Positions 34,801 through 41,278 of a stretch of DNA of 41,604 bases are shown one piece after another (position 1 is the first letter of the stretch; each line of letters opens with the position of its first letter). The stretch is from the NCBI GenBank assembly GCA_030825115.1, contig JAPJQL010000032.1:1-41604 (forward strand), given 5' to 3'. This DNA is from Lachnospiraceae bacterium (GTDB lineage Bacteria; Bacillota; Clostridia; Lachnospirales; Lachnospiraceae). The position numbers and the translations under genes were made by a program. Under the pieces are notes generated by a model. It was given only the letters and a program-made list of their open reading frames with translations. It was not told the origin of the DNA and made no database searches.

Positions 34801-36512
34801 GGGATGGGAAGACAGCCGCTGCGGCCGGAAGAAAAATCCTGCGCCGGACAGAGCCCAAGGGCGCTTATACATATCTGCCGGTGGCCGGAGCGGAACTTGC
34901 GCTGTACCCGGCGAGGAAGGTTTCTACATCTGACTACGAGACATTTCCGGACGGCTGGTATCTGGTAAAGACGGATCACCGTCTGGCATCCTGGACCAGC
35001 ACAGACAAGCCGTTTTATATGGAAGGCATACCGGCTGGATACTATATCCTGGAAGAACTGCAGGCACCGTCGGGCTACGTCCGTTCTACGGCCTGGCTGG
35101 AGATCAGGCGGACGGGCGAAGTCCAGACATTTCAGATCAAGAATGACCACACGAAGCTGGAAATTTTCAAGTATCAGATGGTTGACGGGAAGAAGACTGC
35201 CCTGCCCAATACGCATGCAGCCTGGCTTGGGCTTTTCCCGGCGGTGACAGACGAGGACGGCAGACCGGTGATGGAAGATGGAACCCCTCTCTATGAGGCT
35301 GAAGAACCTGTTGAGATATGGAAGACAGACGACTGCCGCCAGTATACAGCACTGACAGATTTGGCAGTCTGCCAGAAATGGGGATTGTGGAGCAGGATCA
35401 AATCCATGTTTGGAGCAGGGCAGCCCCGATACAGCGGGTTTGAACATGACTACGAGAAGATGTACCGGGAGTATGGAACGGGTTTTGACGAACTGCACTG
35501 GTATTATACGGACGAGCCGTATGACGGGAGCGGGGAACTGCCAAATCTCAGGGAAGGGACTGTGTGGCTGACAGAGAGCCGCGAGGCAGACCGGAGCGGC
35601 TGCGTAACCCAGCTATGGCGGCTGGAGGACGGACGGGAGATCAGGATTACGGTTTCTTTGCAGCAAAACCTGCTGACAGGATTGGCATATACCTTTGAAT
35701 ACCAGTACCACTACAGGCGGCTTGCAGAAAATATGGTCAGCTATGATACCAGAGACGGCTGCCACCGGATTGATTATATTCCGTGGAACAACGGTTCAGG
35801 TATCGGGATGGAGAATGGCGGCAGACATTACGCATTGGCAGAGGTAATCACGCCGGAGGGATACCAGGCTGCAAAGCCGAAGCTGGTTACGGTTCGTGAA
35901 ACCACCGAAATTCAGATGTACGCGATGGAAAACAGACCTGAACCAAAGAAACCGGAACCACCTCCGGAGGAGAGCAGGCCAGAAGAGACTACGCCGCCGG
36001 AAACGCCGGAGATACCGGAGACAACCGTGCCTCAGACGGAGCCGGAGACACCGGAGATTCCAACCACCCCGGAGACGACTTCTCCGGAGACACCCCCTCT
36101 TCCCACAGAGCCGTCCCGTCCGGGGAATGGAGGGAAAGAGCCGTCGGTGCCGGAGACATCTCCACCGTTGCCGCCGGTGACCTTGATTGGAAGGATTACG
36201 GCAAATTATGACGGCGGCGTCCGGGGCGGAGGCGACTATGAAGACTGGAAGTGGAAATACCTGCCAAGGACCGGAGACGTGTTTCCTTACTGGCTGTGGA
36301 TGACGCTGTTTGCCGTGTCGGGAGTGGGGCTTCTTGTGATGGTGAGGAGGAAAAAGAATGAGAAAGAGGCAAAAGACAGAGACGTGCCAAACAGAAGATA
36401 TGGCACGGGCAAAGCGGGTCAGAGCAATTCAGGCTGGACTTTGGGCGATTACCATCCTTCTGCAGATGGGCATAGTAAAAGGTCTCGAGGTAAGGGCAGA
36501 GACGGAAGCTGA
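25833..36512 (+). CDS. Giant LPXTG-anchored SpaA/Cna-B-type surface protein (3559 aa)
   Basis: A very large exported protein. The signal peptide (GIAGVLSAVVLLSAVM) lies in residues 8-40. The N-terminal region has FFCIDSYELL (Cys57). A Cys-rich part (LACCAACEG near 503, CREDCRQ near 568) and an ATPS-type Thr/Pro linker (about 719-745) follow. At least five SpaA/prealbumin-like domains are visible (about 830-995, 2205-2405, 2866-2956, 2966-3100, 3107-3356), with hallmark endings such as YVLAEIKPPSGYA, YILEEIASPVGYA and YYILEELQAPSGYV. Then come a Pro/Glu/Thr stalk (3368-3450), sortase motif LPRTG (3477-3481), a membrane helix and RRKK. Another 50 residues follow RRKK, which is unusual. Start GTG 25833 follows GAGGGAAG. 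No sortase gene is in the window. Confidence 0.87.
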   Translation: MNVCRNKIKRGIAGVLSAVVLLSAVMTDFPSFEARGETEYYPGMTMLSGSSGWKFFCIDSYELLHEAGGVQGTNEWYAYVTPSTRLSREETAVLFWAALALRANLGGKNACRDAVARINANAPAAGLPRIDRLLTEADMKTIIHLQSTRDKYGWLDAVLANEKTYLEMAGLLGSSGTTSNGGRTIPAVLRDHKDLSTALRVNSGTFTIEFDPSGADKDFIQKVPLKFSEDGKTFGSAPTGGWICQKTDTSIIFSNPSPQPPNLLIQFDPSGTEYQKNGGYGSVQEVYDKALQLWVCIECNDRHIYHSQKKLPLEAHQRLVYLHLDPIPETYFASIGGGFASGSPESGSIEFEVYRHEEDMRSTYNVQLYKYDHETGNSLEHSVFKLYERFDDQDEIDKKRDGPVHIYAGGEPYKSYHTDNPATWDGFRFVSGLSTDENGHAAKSVSHGYHYDKTFCDGHPAPRFVSVPEEEEEEDEESGEASVVNEAEIEAAQAENKRLAQSWLACCAACEGYASGDFEGVHFHWLMPDVNVGEIESILASGGSPGETPDAGNTTSAGGEESYAASGCREDCRQTYDKFISLRYSYAIVESGARDGYILHDIHPDDLPIEVITTDSSENGANSYFAKEYSSDIHISDSVEYAFADEMPAVGKQPASSGYFGEELDQTENRSLSRNPQSCRQEAIRFPKAVKATISNAEVFWEDEIELIDDRTDDTEVENTATPSNATSSIATPSTATPSTAVPPVEAPFDIDSASIFSKIFDLNRVCADDSGDEDISAGQGSLFQDAYRAALHAASSGPEVEAGPGGNYSHCNDRDGEGNAWRIYDHRTEGELHINKRDMNLEAGENADYDSYGDTQGDGTLEGAVYGLFAAEDIIHPDGKTGAVYRANNLVAVASTDRNGDASFMVNTEPPGFRYDYESGRIIPTEDGWSERAPENLYGAAISCDDYTEDGAYERTYRDNNEENGNCWIGRPLILGSYYIKELSRSEGYELSIGNRDSAVTNRGQDCDAALPVGTGYANIVRGLYAEGQISSAPTGDFGNPDIDELFFTAESRGTGESGFDLVLANIPAGAKIYRLDRGTELKEVEEGTGIYDKVYLTNGDGSPRYVTAQNDYQYPKYNRDGSLMTVEIPVNYKVNQIPAMTGKPLDPEKTLKAINASEPEMEMEQVAEKLTADFSIDDINFLKAKTERALRASGKRTPHVISGKKTIYSGLNAGIYENGVRKGEMDETGISGVSPGEPASVTVYGAPLVSLEVPVFHEDGSPLSTGDFILTILDYYNSNCFYNFGGIHEVSVRAGADGKGECYDVKVYAFCYGGPGDFIVRGNGTEDGDGIIFHRILYLPDDSGESPRYLYATYSNDPKDNAFGTYEDFRGETIGGTYFASATLVTDANAQGDGVLVSKTATQNVYYRTGEIPRDEAGKQIQAFEYREQTVKKIQETEVHTWTELDSGSTGRTAIRAKTGAGNDSGQVVVHIDSSYTDRYGREHDDEELQSYSLRIVLPCREITLTEEDMEQMTSSGGWSPGERMGSAAYYLNVKQAKVKAYLNYADLTLTGDSSFVKRADLVYPGQDFIWQDGDGRPGDNTRTAPVAVQERAIRQKIKITKTIDKDSYQDVNTYAEVHEDWFTRLFGTKGKEAQKAGNFRFKIYLKSNLERLYRDEEGRIVWMDRNGNPIDIETYIKDYPEKVPKIYTKVSHSPDIRKNSGDAVTANRELYSKTDGAVNEMPNPGYTSILETTAVMESAGGGRLRVVQVPAYEKFFDAIHTANTDRWENPQSRDREFTDWSAWNAVRNAWEGTIDPAIQDTSYKPFARLLPGRFSASDQSRSSDPAILDGEETKNEANTGVEARKNAMSSDAVRQFAITWYLDDEVKKLVQDNGNGEPESVGGSIKYPDEIYDRALSEAIKKACNYLTPFFLYDLDSIYAIAWDGEPGGGKDKDPTTLCADTLQERAKDGRNGEEGGYYYGISAYLPYGTYVAVEQQPRYHVEGKYDFVNRHYKTDVPKEIQLPAVYEPGGEKDDPETLADRFKYRSSMTPEALAAAYQIRFNEEWDSHHTDDIRSYVIRAHNACGDFEVYKYGLDITRLTGSAGGRPYAGWKVTQDIYDPIKDYYNDPLVNTKEEGGHPDSHYYADDHSADEIEKHYHYGSVSEHGKMLDGVFGMEGELTAFEGMYAPMLVPWSVQEPVKETEEGNELLGYAHKRFVNTFYSAKLRIEKLDSETGESILHDQALFAVYAAGRDDSETGAGRVEFYEKPTVISGSRRFLEAMGAVDLYPRARGIFDPDLAKDALWYGTVPEGTPVCKESEQIVLRDANGNKTGEFYAFSTMRDGMMTPEQEKPTGEVHPSDSRKITADQNTGYLKLPQPLGAGVYVLAEIKPPSGYARSRPVAVEIYSDQVTYYLDGDRDNRVAAAICETEGEIGQKGRPGTSDRSERLGAAPGSGGDQARIYVGNTPVRLEVSKKKTDEQTVTYRVSGRVEGSITELNGRYGLENLELAYNASGTYLGYGWHKGTTESLAARKASGEVVELFYENGVFSGYADITRPLLTADDENRYVAGAVLTLYDGISVKRSGDSQDYAFDGVAVERDRNSNVTRMYVCQGYAGEKTELVCNTTASGTDAASGGSDRQDGIWTHQTVRRPDTDILYYDLGNLAVLSRDGGGNLWSYDKEGKPLRVVAGVTESIYALQNGQPVFEITGGDFSELQYDPMAKAFTRMSPETVIYHLDQDGQRDAMADGYTGMAYIPQTAAGSKLHRPETVMVWPVTVIKDRDGGILAKNKIKTSRIASIHADTAQEYITGTYRKEGGGSFPKYLNPVLDQHGQAEYYQQSDETYEKSTPVYDRDQDFIYDRYSDHLVQFNSDAYMVKPPERVFDKGQLWDESDNREEKLFMREGDNYILENTWVSGEQTPNDPFDTALSSGRADMLKRVVPGTYILEEIASPVGYAKAFPVCVTVEESDQVQRVQMTDETIKAEISKTDAPDDFRQTGADYSQGDGDGKTAAAAGRKILRRTEPKGAYTYLPVAGAELALYPARKVSTSDYETFPDGWYLVKTDHRLASWTSTDKPFYMEGIPAGYYILEELQAPSGYVRSTAWLEIRRTGEVQTFQIKNDHTKLEIFKYQMVDGKKTALPNTHAAWLGLFPAVTDEDGRPVMEDGTPLYEAEEPVEIWKTDDCRQYTALTDLAVCQKWGLWSRIKSMFGAGQPRYSGFEHDYEKMYREYGTGFDELHWYYTDEPYDGSGELPNLREGTVWLTESREADRSGCVTQLWRLEDGREIRITVSLQQNLLTGLAYTFEYQYHYRRLAENMVSYDTRDGCHRIDYIPWNNGSGIGMENGGRHYALAEVITPEGYQAAKPKLVTVRETTEIQMYAMENRPEPKKPEPPPEESRPEETTPPETPEIPETTVPQTEPETPEIPTTPETTSPETPPLPTEPSRPGNGGKEPSVPETSPPLPPVTLIGRITANYDGGVRGGGDYEDWKWKYLPRTGDVFPYWLWMTLFAVSGVGLLVMVRRKKNEKEAKDRDVPNRRYGTGKAGQSNSGWTLGDYHPSADGHSKRSRGKGRDGS

Positions 36513-37434
36513 CAAAGAATGGGAGTTGGAGGTCCGATATGGAGTTGAGTCTGTTTTTGAGGACTGCACACAGCCGGACGACTGTTATGAGGACGAGGAT
36601 GGGACATCCTATGTGCTGCAGCGCTGGTCGGCTGTTCCGGCTGCCGTTCCCTCTATGTCCCGGAAGGTACACAGGGAAATCCTGTATGACGGGATTGAGG
36701 GCGTGACGACACTGCCGGATACCATAGAAGTGACGGCGCAGGATCAGGAGAGGGGGCAGACGGTGACCGCCGTCTGCTCTGCAAAAGAGCAGGAGGTAGT
36801 CCGGGAAGAATGGCAGGACGGCTTTGTGTTTACCGTGACATTCCACACCTACGAGGCCGGGTACTATGAGCTGGCTGACCGCCTGATTCCTTATAACGAC
36901 GAGAAACCGGAGCTGGAAGGCTGTGAAGAGCTTTTGTTAGAGCTTGCCGGGCTGTCGGCGGAGGACTATCGCGTGACCCATGTGCAATGGTCCGGGGAGG
37001 CATACCAGGATGAGGATGGAGGCTGGCGCAGGGATGCGGCGGCTTTTGGGCAAAAGCGGCTCAGGGACTACAGGGTAAAATACAGCGGGACAGCCGTATT
37101 CCCGGAAAAGAAAGGATGGCAGACCGTTGCGGTATACCGGTTGCCACAGGAAGAGCCGGTGGAAAACCGGCCGGATACGAAAGCTCCTTTTTTGGAAATC
37201 CGTGATTCACAGGCGGAGCCAGAGGCCGCAGAAGAGTTTCCTAAAAGAGAGACGCTGACTTTGTGGGAGCGGATTACCCGCACGGTGATGATAACGATTT
37301 TCCTCGGCGCAGTGCTGTTTTTTGGCGGGATTATTCTTCTGGCAATCCTCCGGGTGGTAAAAAAACTGAGGTCGTGTTATAATAGGAGGAAAATAAATCC
37401 AAGCGGAGGCAAATCTAATGTATACAGAGAATAA
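36358..37434 (+). CDS. Membrane-anchored exported protein overlapping the giant surface-protein gene
   Basis: A 358-aa protein of no family I recognise. It has a basic N-terminus and a signal-like hydrophobic segment (AIQAGLWAITILLQMGIVKG, about residues 23-43), an extracellular domain of about 250 residues, and a C-terminal transmembrane helix (VMITIFLGAVLFFGGIILLA, about 311-331) with a basic cytoplasmic tail. The outer part has Cys pairs (DCTQPDDC) and strand-rich stretches. ATG 36358 follows GAGGAGG at 36344-36350 with ideal spacing, although it lies 155 bp inside the giant gene in another frame, which argues for coupled translation. It is likely a partner, chaperone or anchor for the giant protein. 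Its 3' end overlaps the cupin gene by 17 bp. Confidence 0.8.
   Translation: MRKRQKTETCQTEDMARAKRVRAIQAGLWAITILLQMGIVKGLEVRAETEADKEWELEVRYGVESVFEDCTQPDDCYEDEDGTSYVLQRWSAVPAAVPSMSRKVHREILYDGIEGVTTLPDTIEVTAQDQERGQTVTAVCSAKEQEVVREEWQDGFVFTVTFHTYEAGYYELADRLIPYNDEKPELEGCEELLLELAGLSAEDYRVTHVQWSGEAYQDEDGGWRRDAAAFGQKRLRDYRVKYSGTAVFPEKKGWQTVAVYRLPQEEPVENRPDTKAPFLEIRDSQAEPEAAEEFPKRETLTLWERITRTVMITIFLGAVLFFGGIILLAILRVVKKLRSCYNRRKINPSGGKSNVYRE
37355..37383 (+). promoter_or_regulatory. Promoter of the cupin gene, inside the preceding ORF
   Basis: TGGTAA (37355-37360), a 17-bp spacer and a perfect TATAAT (37378-37383) with a TGn extension. It lies within the last 80 bp of the 36358 gene, so the downstream genes need not depend on the surface operon. 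Confidence 0.6.
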
Positions 37435-37744
37435 AAACGTACCATCACAGGATTTAGGCGGAGGCGTGTCCAGGAAGATACTTTCTTACAGTGAGAATCT
37501 GATGGCGGTGGAACTGCATTTTGTAAAGGGCGCGGTTGGGGCAAAGCACTCCCATCCTCATGAGCAGATTGGCTATATCGTATCCGGAAGACTGGTGTAT
37601 CAGGAAGAAGGGTGCGAGGATAAGGAGCTTACGACTGGCGACACCTACTACGTAAAACCGGATGCCGAACATGGTATCCTGGTGCTGGAAGACACGGTCC
37701 TTTTGGACATCTTTACGCCGATGCGGAAAGATTTTGTGGAGTGA
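37418..37744 (+). CDS. Small cupin-domain protein
   Basis: A 108-aa single-domain cupin. The metal-binding motif 1 is visible as HSHPHEQIGYIVSGRL (residues about 44-59; His44, His46, Glu49), and motif 2 lies around GDTYYVKPDAEHGIL (His near residue 86). Cupins of this size bind a divalent metal and act as isomerases, dioxygenases or ligand sensors; the type cannot be named here. GCGGAGG at 37404-37410 precedes ATG 37418. Its start overlaps the end of the previous gene, but it has its own promoter. The stop overlaps an in-frame GTG of the next gene, so co-expression with dgt is likely. Confidence 0.88.
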   Translation: MYTENKNVPSQDLGGGVSRKILSYSENLMAVELHFVKGAVGAKHSHPHEQIGYIVSGRLVYQEEGCEDKELTTGDTYYVKPDAEHGILVLEDTVLLDIFTPMRKDFVE

Positions 37745-37797
37745 TCAAAAGGAAAGCAGATAAAGCAGAGACAACAGAGGAGATGAGGAAGCAGGTT

Positions 37798-39210
37798 ATG
37801 GATTGGAAGACATTGCTGTGCCAGGACAGGATTCGTATGACACCGTATCGCAGGGAGGCTTCGGGCAATGATTTGAGGACGGAGTTTGAAAAAGATTATC
37901 ACCGGATTATCGGCAGCGCGTCGTTTCGTCGGCTACAGGATAAGACGCAGGTATTCCCCCTTGACCAGAGTGATTTTATACGCACCAGGCTGACCCATTC
38001 CCTGGAGGTGTCTTCCTTTTGTAAATCCCTTGGACAGAATGTCTCGCAGAAGATCATCAAGCTGGGGCTGGACGAGCAGTTTGGCGAGCCGGAGAAAGCT
38101 GCCGTGTGCGATATCCTGCAATGTGCAGGTCTGATCCATGATATCGGCAATCCGCCGTTTGGCCATTTCGGAGAGACGGCGATCCAGGACTGGTTTCGGA
38201 AAAATCTGCCCCTTATGAGATATGAGGGAAGACCGCTTACGGAGATCCTGACGAGGCAGATGCAGGAGGATTTCTACCATTTTGAGGGCAATACCCAGGC
38301 GCTCCGCCTTGTCACCAAGCTTCATTACCTGGTGGACGAACACGGGATGAATTTAACAAAAGCTTTGCTTGGCACGATCATCAAATATCCGGTCTCCTCT
38401 CTCGGAATCAACCGGGAAAGCGGGAATATCCGGGAGAAGAAGATGGGGTATTTCTATGCGGACAGGGAAGCGTTTGAAGAAATCCAGCAGTCCAACGGCA
38501 CACATGGCTGCCGCCATCCGCTGGCTTTTCTTCTGGAGGCGGCAGACGATATTGCGTATAAGACCGCAGATATCGAAGATGCTATGAAGAAGGGATGTTT
38601 GTCCTACGCAAAGCTGGTGGAGGAGCTGAAGGAATGCCTAAAGGATGGTCCTCCGCAGTGTGTACAGATGATCGACTGGCTGGAAAAACGATATGAAAAG
38701 GCAATCCGTATCCAATATGAGAAGCCGGAAACATATGCGGTCCAGAACTGGGTGATCTCTGTGCAGGGACAGATGATAGCCTGTGCTACGGAAGGTTTTG
38801 TGGACCATTATCAGGCGATTATGGAAGGGTCTTATGAAAAGGATCTGTTTGAAGGGACTTTTGGGAAGGCGATGATGGACGCTCTGGGCGATATCGCTTA
38901 CCGGTATGCCTTTTGCTCTAAGCCGATCATAAAACTGGAGCTTGGAGCTGATGCCATCTTTGATTTCCTGCTGGGGAAATTTACAGATGCGGTGCTCTAT
39001 TTCGATACGGATCACCAGATGTCTGCGGTCCAGAAAAAGATGGTATCGTTGATTTCGGACAACCATATGAGGATATACCGAATCTGTTCCGACCAAAAGA
39101 GCGAAGCGGAGAAACTGTATCTCCGCCTGCTTCTTGTGACAGATTATATCAGTGGAATGACGGACAGCTTTGCAAAACGGCTCTATCAGGAACTGAACGG
39201 AATTGTGTAA
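37798..39210 (+). CDS. dgt: Deoxyguanosinetriphosphate triphosphohydrolase (dGTPase)
   Basis: HD-superfamily enzyme that splits dNTPs, classically dGTP, into the nucleoside and triphosphate, controlling the nucleotide pool. The 470-aa product shows the dGTPase signatures: LRTEFEKDYHRII, FRRLQDKTQVFPL, RTRLTHSLEV (His67) and the metal-binding GLIHDIGNPPFGHFGE (His114-Asp115), then the EAADDIAYKTADIEDA helix. The frame is open from GTG 37741, overlapping the cupin stop, and ATG 37783 is also possible. ATG 37798 is preferred because the conserved protein begins MDWKTLL there and GAGGAAG lies upstream. No missing motif was noticed. Confidence 0.92.
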   Translation: MDWKTLLCQDRIRMTPYRREASGNDLRTEFEKDYHRIIGSASFRRLQDKTQVFPLDQSDFIRTRLTHSLEVSSFCKSLGQNVSQKIIKLGLDEQFGEPEKAAVCDILQCAGLIHDIGNPPFGHFGETAIQDWFRKNLPLMRYEGRPLTEILTRQMQEDFYHFEGNTQALRLVTKLHYLVDEHGMNLTKALLGTIIKYPVSSLGINRESGNIREKKMGYFYADREAFEEIQQSNGTHGCRHPLAFLLEAADDIAYKTADIEDAMKKGCLSYAKLVEELKECLKDGPPQCVQMIDWLEKRYEKAIRIQYEKPETYAVQNWVISVQGQMIACATEGFVDHYQAIMEGSYEKDLFEGTFGKAMMDALGDIAYRYAFCSKPIIKLELGADAIFDFLLGKFTDAVLYFDTDHQMSAVQKKMVSLISDNHMRIYRICSDQKSEAEKLYLRLLLVTDYISGMTDSFAKRLYQELNGIV

Positions 39211-39221
39211 AGAGGTAAACC

Positions 39222-40529
39222 ATGAAGAAATTAACAATAAAGAACAGGTTTTTGGTAGGTCTTACGTTGTTTTCCATGTTTTTTGGGGCGGGGAATCTGA
39301 TCTTTCCGCCGTTTTTAGGGGCGATGGCGGGACAAAATACCTGGATCGCGATGGCGGGATTTGCCTTGACGGCTGTGGGATTCCCGATTCTTGGCGTGGC
39401 GGCGGTTGCCGAAGCAGGCGGGCTGACGGCACTTGGAAACAGGGTCCACCCAAAGTTTGCATTTGTATTCACCCTGCTCATCTACCTGTCGATCGGACCG
39501 TGCCTGGCTATCCCACGTACTGCAAGTACTTCCTTTGAGATGGCGGTGAAGCCGTTTATGGCAGCGGGGGCAGGTGTACAGCTGCTTTATTCGGTTGTAT
39601 TTTTCGGCATAGCGTTTCTCGTGGCATTGAGGCCGGACAGGCTGACCCAGCGCCTTGGCAAGGTTCTGACTCCTTGTCTGCTGGGGCTGATCGTGATTTT
39701 ATTTTTGGGCTGTCTTATCCATCCGGCAGGCTCCTACGGCATTCCTCAGGGGCAGTATGCTGCCGGAGCGTTTTCCCGGGGATTTTTGGAGGGATACCAG
39801 ACAATGGATACGATCGCCGCATTAAATTTTGGGCTGATCATCGCGCTGAATATCCGGGCGCTTGGGGTAAAACAGGATGCAGGTGTGGTAAAGGAGACGA
39901 TAAAAGCGGGAGCTATTGCAGGCGTCATCATGCTCCTGGTCTACGGCGCACTGGCGCATATCGGAGCTATGACAGGCAGTCTGCTGGGGCAGATGGAAAA
40001 TGGAGCAGGTACGCTGACTGCGTTGGCCAGCTACCTGTATGGCAATATCGGAATGATTCTGCTTGGCGTGATTTTTTTCATTGCCTGCCTGAATACCTGT
40101 GTCGGGCTTTTGAGCTGCTGCGGCAATTATTTCAGCATGATCCTGCCCCGCCCGGGATATGTGGGCTGGGTTGCGATTTTTGCGCTGGCGAGCATGGTGG
40201 TCTCGAATGCGGGGCTGAATAAAATTCTGGAAGTGTCGGTGCCGGTGCTGAATGCGATCTATCCGGTGGCAATCGTACTGATCGTGCTGGCGCTTATTCA
40301 CCGGTGGATTCGGAAGTTCCCTTATATCTACCAGTGTACGGTCTTGTTTACCGCAGTGGTGAGCATCCTTGCTGCTCTGAAGAGCTGGATACGGATTCCC
40401 GTGGTTTCAGGATATGTAGAAAAGCTGCCGTTTTATGATGCGGGTCTGGAATGGCTGATTCCTGCAGTAGTCGGTGCTGCGGTGGGGATACTGCTGTCGA
40501 TGATCTGGAAAAAGGAGGAAGAAAGATGA
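39222..40529 (+). CDS. brnQ: Branched-chain amino acid transport protein BrnQ (LIVCS family)
   Basis: A 435-aa integral membrane symporter for Leu, Ile and Val, coupled to Na+ or H+. The N-terminal FLVGLTLFSMFFGAGNLIFPP is the classic LIVCS signature, followed by about 12 hydrophobic helices and IYLSIGPCLAIPRTAS, another family landmark. AGAGGTAA precedes ATG 39222, 11 bp after dgt. Its stop overlaps the start of the next gene (ATGA), which indicates translational coupling. Confidence 0.95.
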   Translation: MKKLTIKNRFLVGLTLFSMFFGAGNLIFPPFLGAMAGQNTWIAMAGFALTAVGFPILGVAAVAEAGGLTALGNRVHPKFAFVFTLLIYLSIGPCLAIPRTASTSFEMAVKPFMAAGAGVQLLYSVVFFGIAFLVALRPDRLTQRLGKVLTPCLLGLIVILFLGCLIHPAGSYGIPQGQYAAGAFSRGFLEGYQTMDTIAALNFGLIIALNIRALGVKQDAGVVKETIKAGAIAGVIMLLVYGALAHIGAMTGSLLGQMENGAGTLTALASYLYGNIGMILLGVIFFIACLNTCVGLLSCCGNYFSMILPRPGYVGWVAIFALASMVVSNAGLNKILEVSVPVLNAIYPVAIVLIVLALIHRWIRKFPYIYQCTVLFTAVVSILAALKSWIRIPVVSGYVEKLPFYDAGLEWLIPAVVGAAVGILLSMIWKKEEER

Positions 40530-40882
40530 TTTTTATAGAATACCCAAAGTGCAGTACCTGCCAGAAGGCAAAAAAATGGCTGTCGGAGCATAATGTGGAG
40601 TTTGAGGACCGTCATATCGTGGCGCAGAATCCTACGGAGGCTGAGCTGACCGAATGGATTTCCCGTTCCGGTCTGGAACTGAAGAAGTTCTTTAATACCA
40701 GCGGGATGAAATACAAGGAACTGGGGCTTAAGGATAAGCTTCCGGACATGAGTGCGGAGGAACAGATCGCCCTGCTTGCAAGCGACGGGATGCTGGTCAA
40801 ACGTCCCCTGCTCGTCATGGATGACAAGGTGCTGGCCGGATTTAAGCAGGACCAGTGGGAAGCGGCGATAAACCAGGAGTGA
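40526..40882 (+). CDS. Spx/ArsC-family thioredoxin-fold protein
   Basis: A 118-aa protein of the ArsC/Spx/YffB group. The redox CxxC is Cys9-Ser-Thr-Cys12 in YPKCSTCQKAKKWL, and MLVKRPLLV is the conserved Arg-containing loop before the last helices. The family includes arsenate reductases and the RNA-polymerase-binding regulator Spx. The CxxC and the length do not decide between these, and no arsenic resistance genes are nearby. AAAGGAGGAAG precedes ATG 40526, four bases inside the brnQ end. The longer open frame from 40451 is only brnQ overlap. Confidence 0.87.
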   Translation: MIFIEYPKCSTCQKAKKWLSEHNVEFEDRHIVAQNPTEAELTEWISRSGLELKKFFNTSGMKYKELGLKDKLPDMSAEEQIALLASDGMLVKRPLLVMDDKVLAGFKQDQWEAAINQE

Positions 40883-40894
40883 CGGAGGTGCGGG

Positions 40895-41278
40895 GTGACC
40901 ACAAAAGAAGAAGTGATCCGGTACTGTCTGACCTTGCCGGAAGCTTATGAGGACTATCCCTTTGATCCTTTTACGCCGTGTATGAGGAGACGGGATAACC
41001 GCCGCATCTTTGCGCTGATCATGGAGCGGGAGGGGCATATCCAGGTCAACGTCAAATGCAGCCCGGAATGGATCTTGTTCTGGCGGGAGGCGTTCGATGC
41101 TGTGATTCCGGGATTTCACATGAATAAAAAGCACTGGAATACGGTCGTCTTAAACGGCACGGTTCCGAAAAAGGATATTTGCCGCATGATTGCGGAGAGT
41201 TATGACCTGACAGGAGAGGCAGCAAAAGGAAAAAGGAAGAAGGCAGACGACAGGGAGGTGCAGGATGGGACCATTTGA
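40895..41278 (+). CDS. YjbR/MmcQ-family protein
   Basis: A 127-aa protein of the MmcQ/YjbR family, with a CyaY-like fold. It has the family opening LTLPEAYEDYPFDP, the central FALIMEREGHIQVNVKCSPE and HMNKKHWNTVVLNGTVP with the conserved K-x-H-W. Some members bind DNA or act in stress responses, but no firm activity is known. GACGGAGG precedes GTG 40895. The basic tail (KGKRKK) overlaps the next small gene by 14 bp. Confidence 0.87.
   Translation: MTTKEEVIRYCLTLPEAYEDYPFDPFTPCMRRRDNRRIFALIMEREGHIQVNVKCSPEWILFWREAFDAVIPGFHMNKKHWNTVVLNGTVPKKDICRMIAESYDLTGEAAKGKRKKADDREVQDGTI

Noticed and set aside
36358..36512. Programmed frameshift joining the giant gene to the next
   Set aside because: The downstream gene has its own ideal RBS, ATG and signal-like sequence, and no slippery heptamer with a downstream structure was noticed.
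20206..37434. Integrative conjugative element
   Set aside because: DUF3789-like and SpaA-like genes suggest it, but there is no integrase, relaxase, type IV secretion gene or flanking att repeat in the window.
40451..40525. Longer N-terminus for the Spx/ArsC-like protein
   Set aside because: The added residues come from the brnQ 3' end in another frame; the conserved domain and RBS point to ATG 40526.
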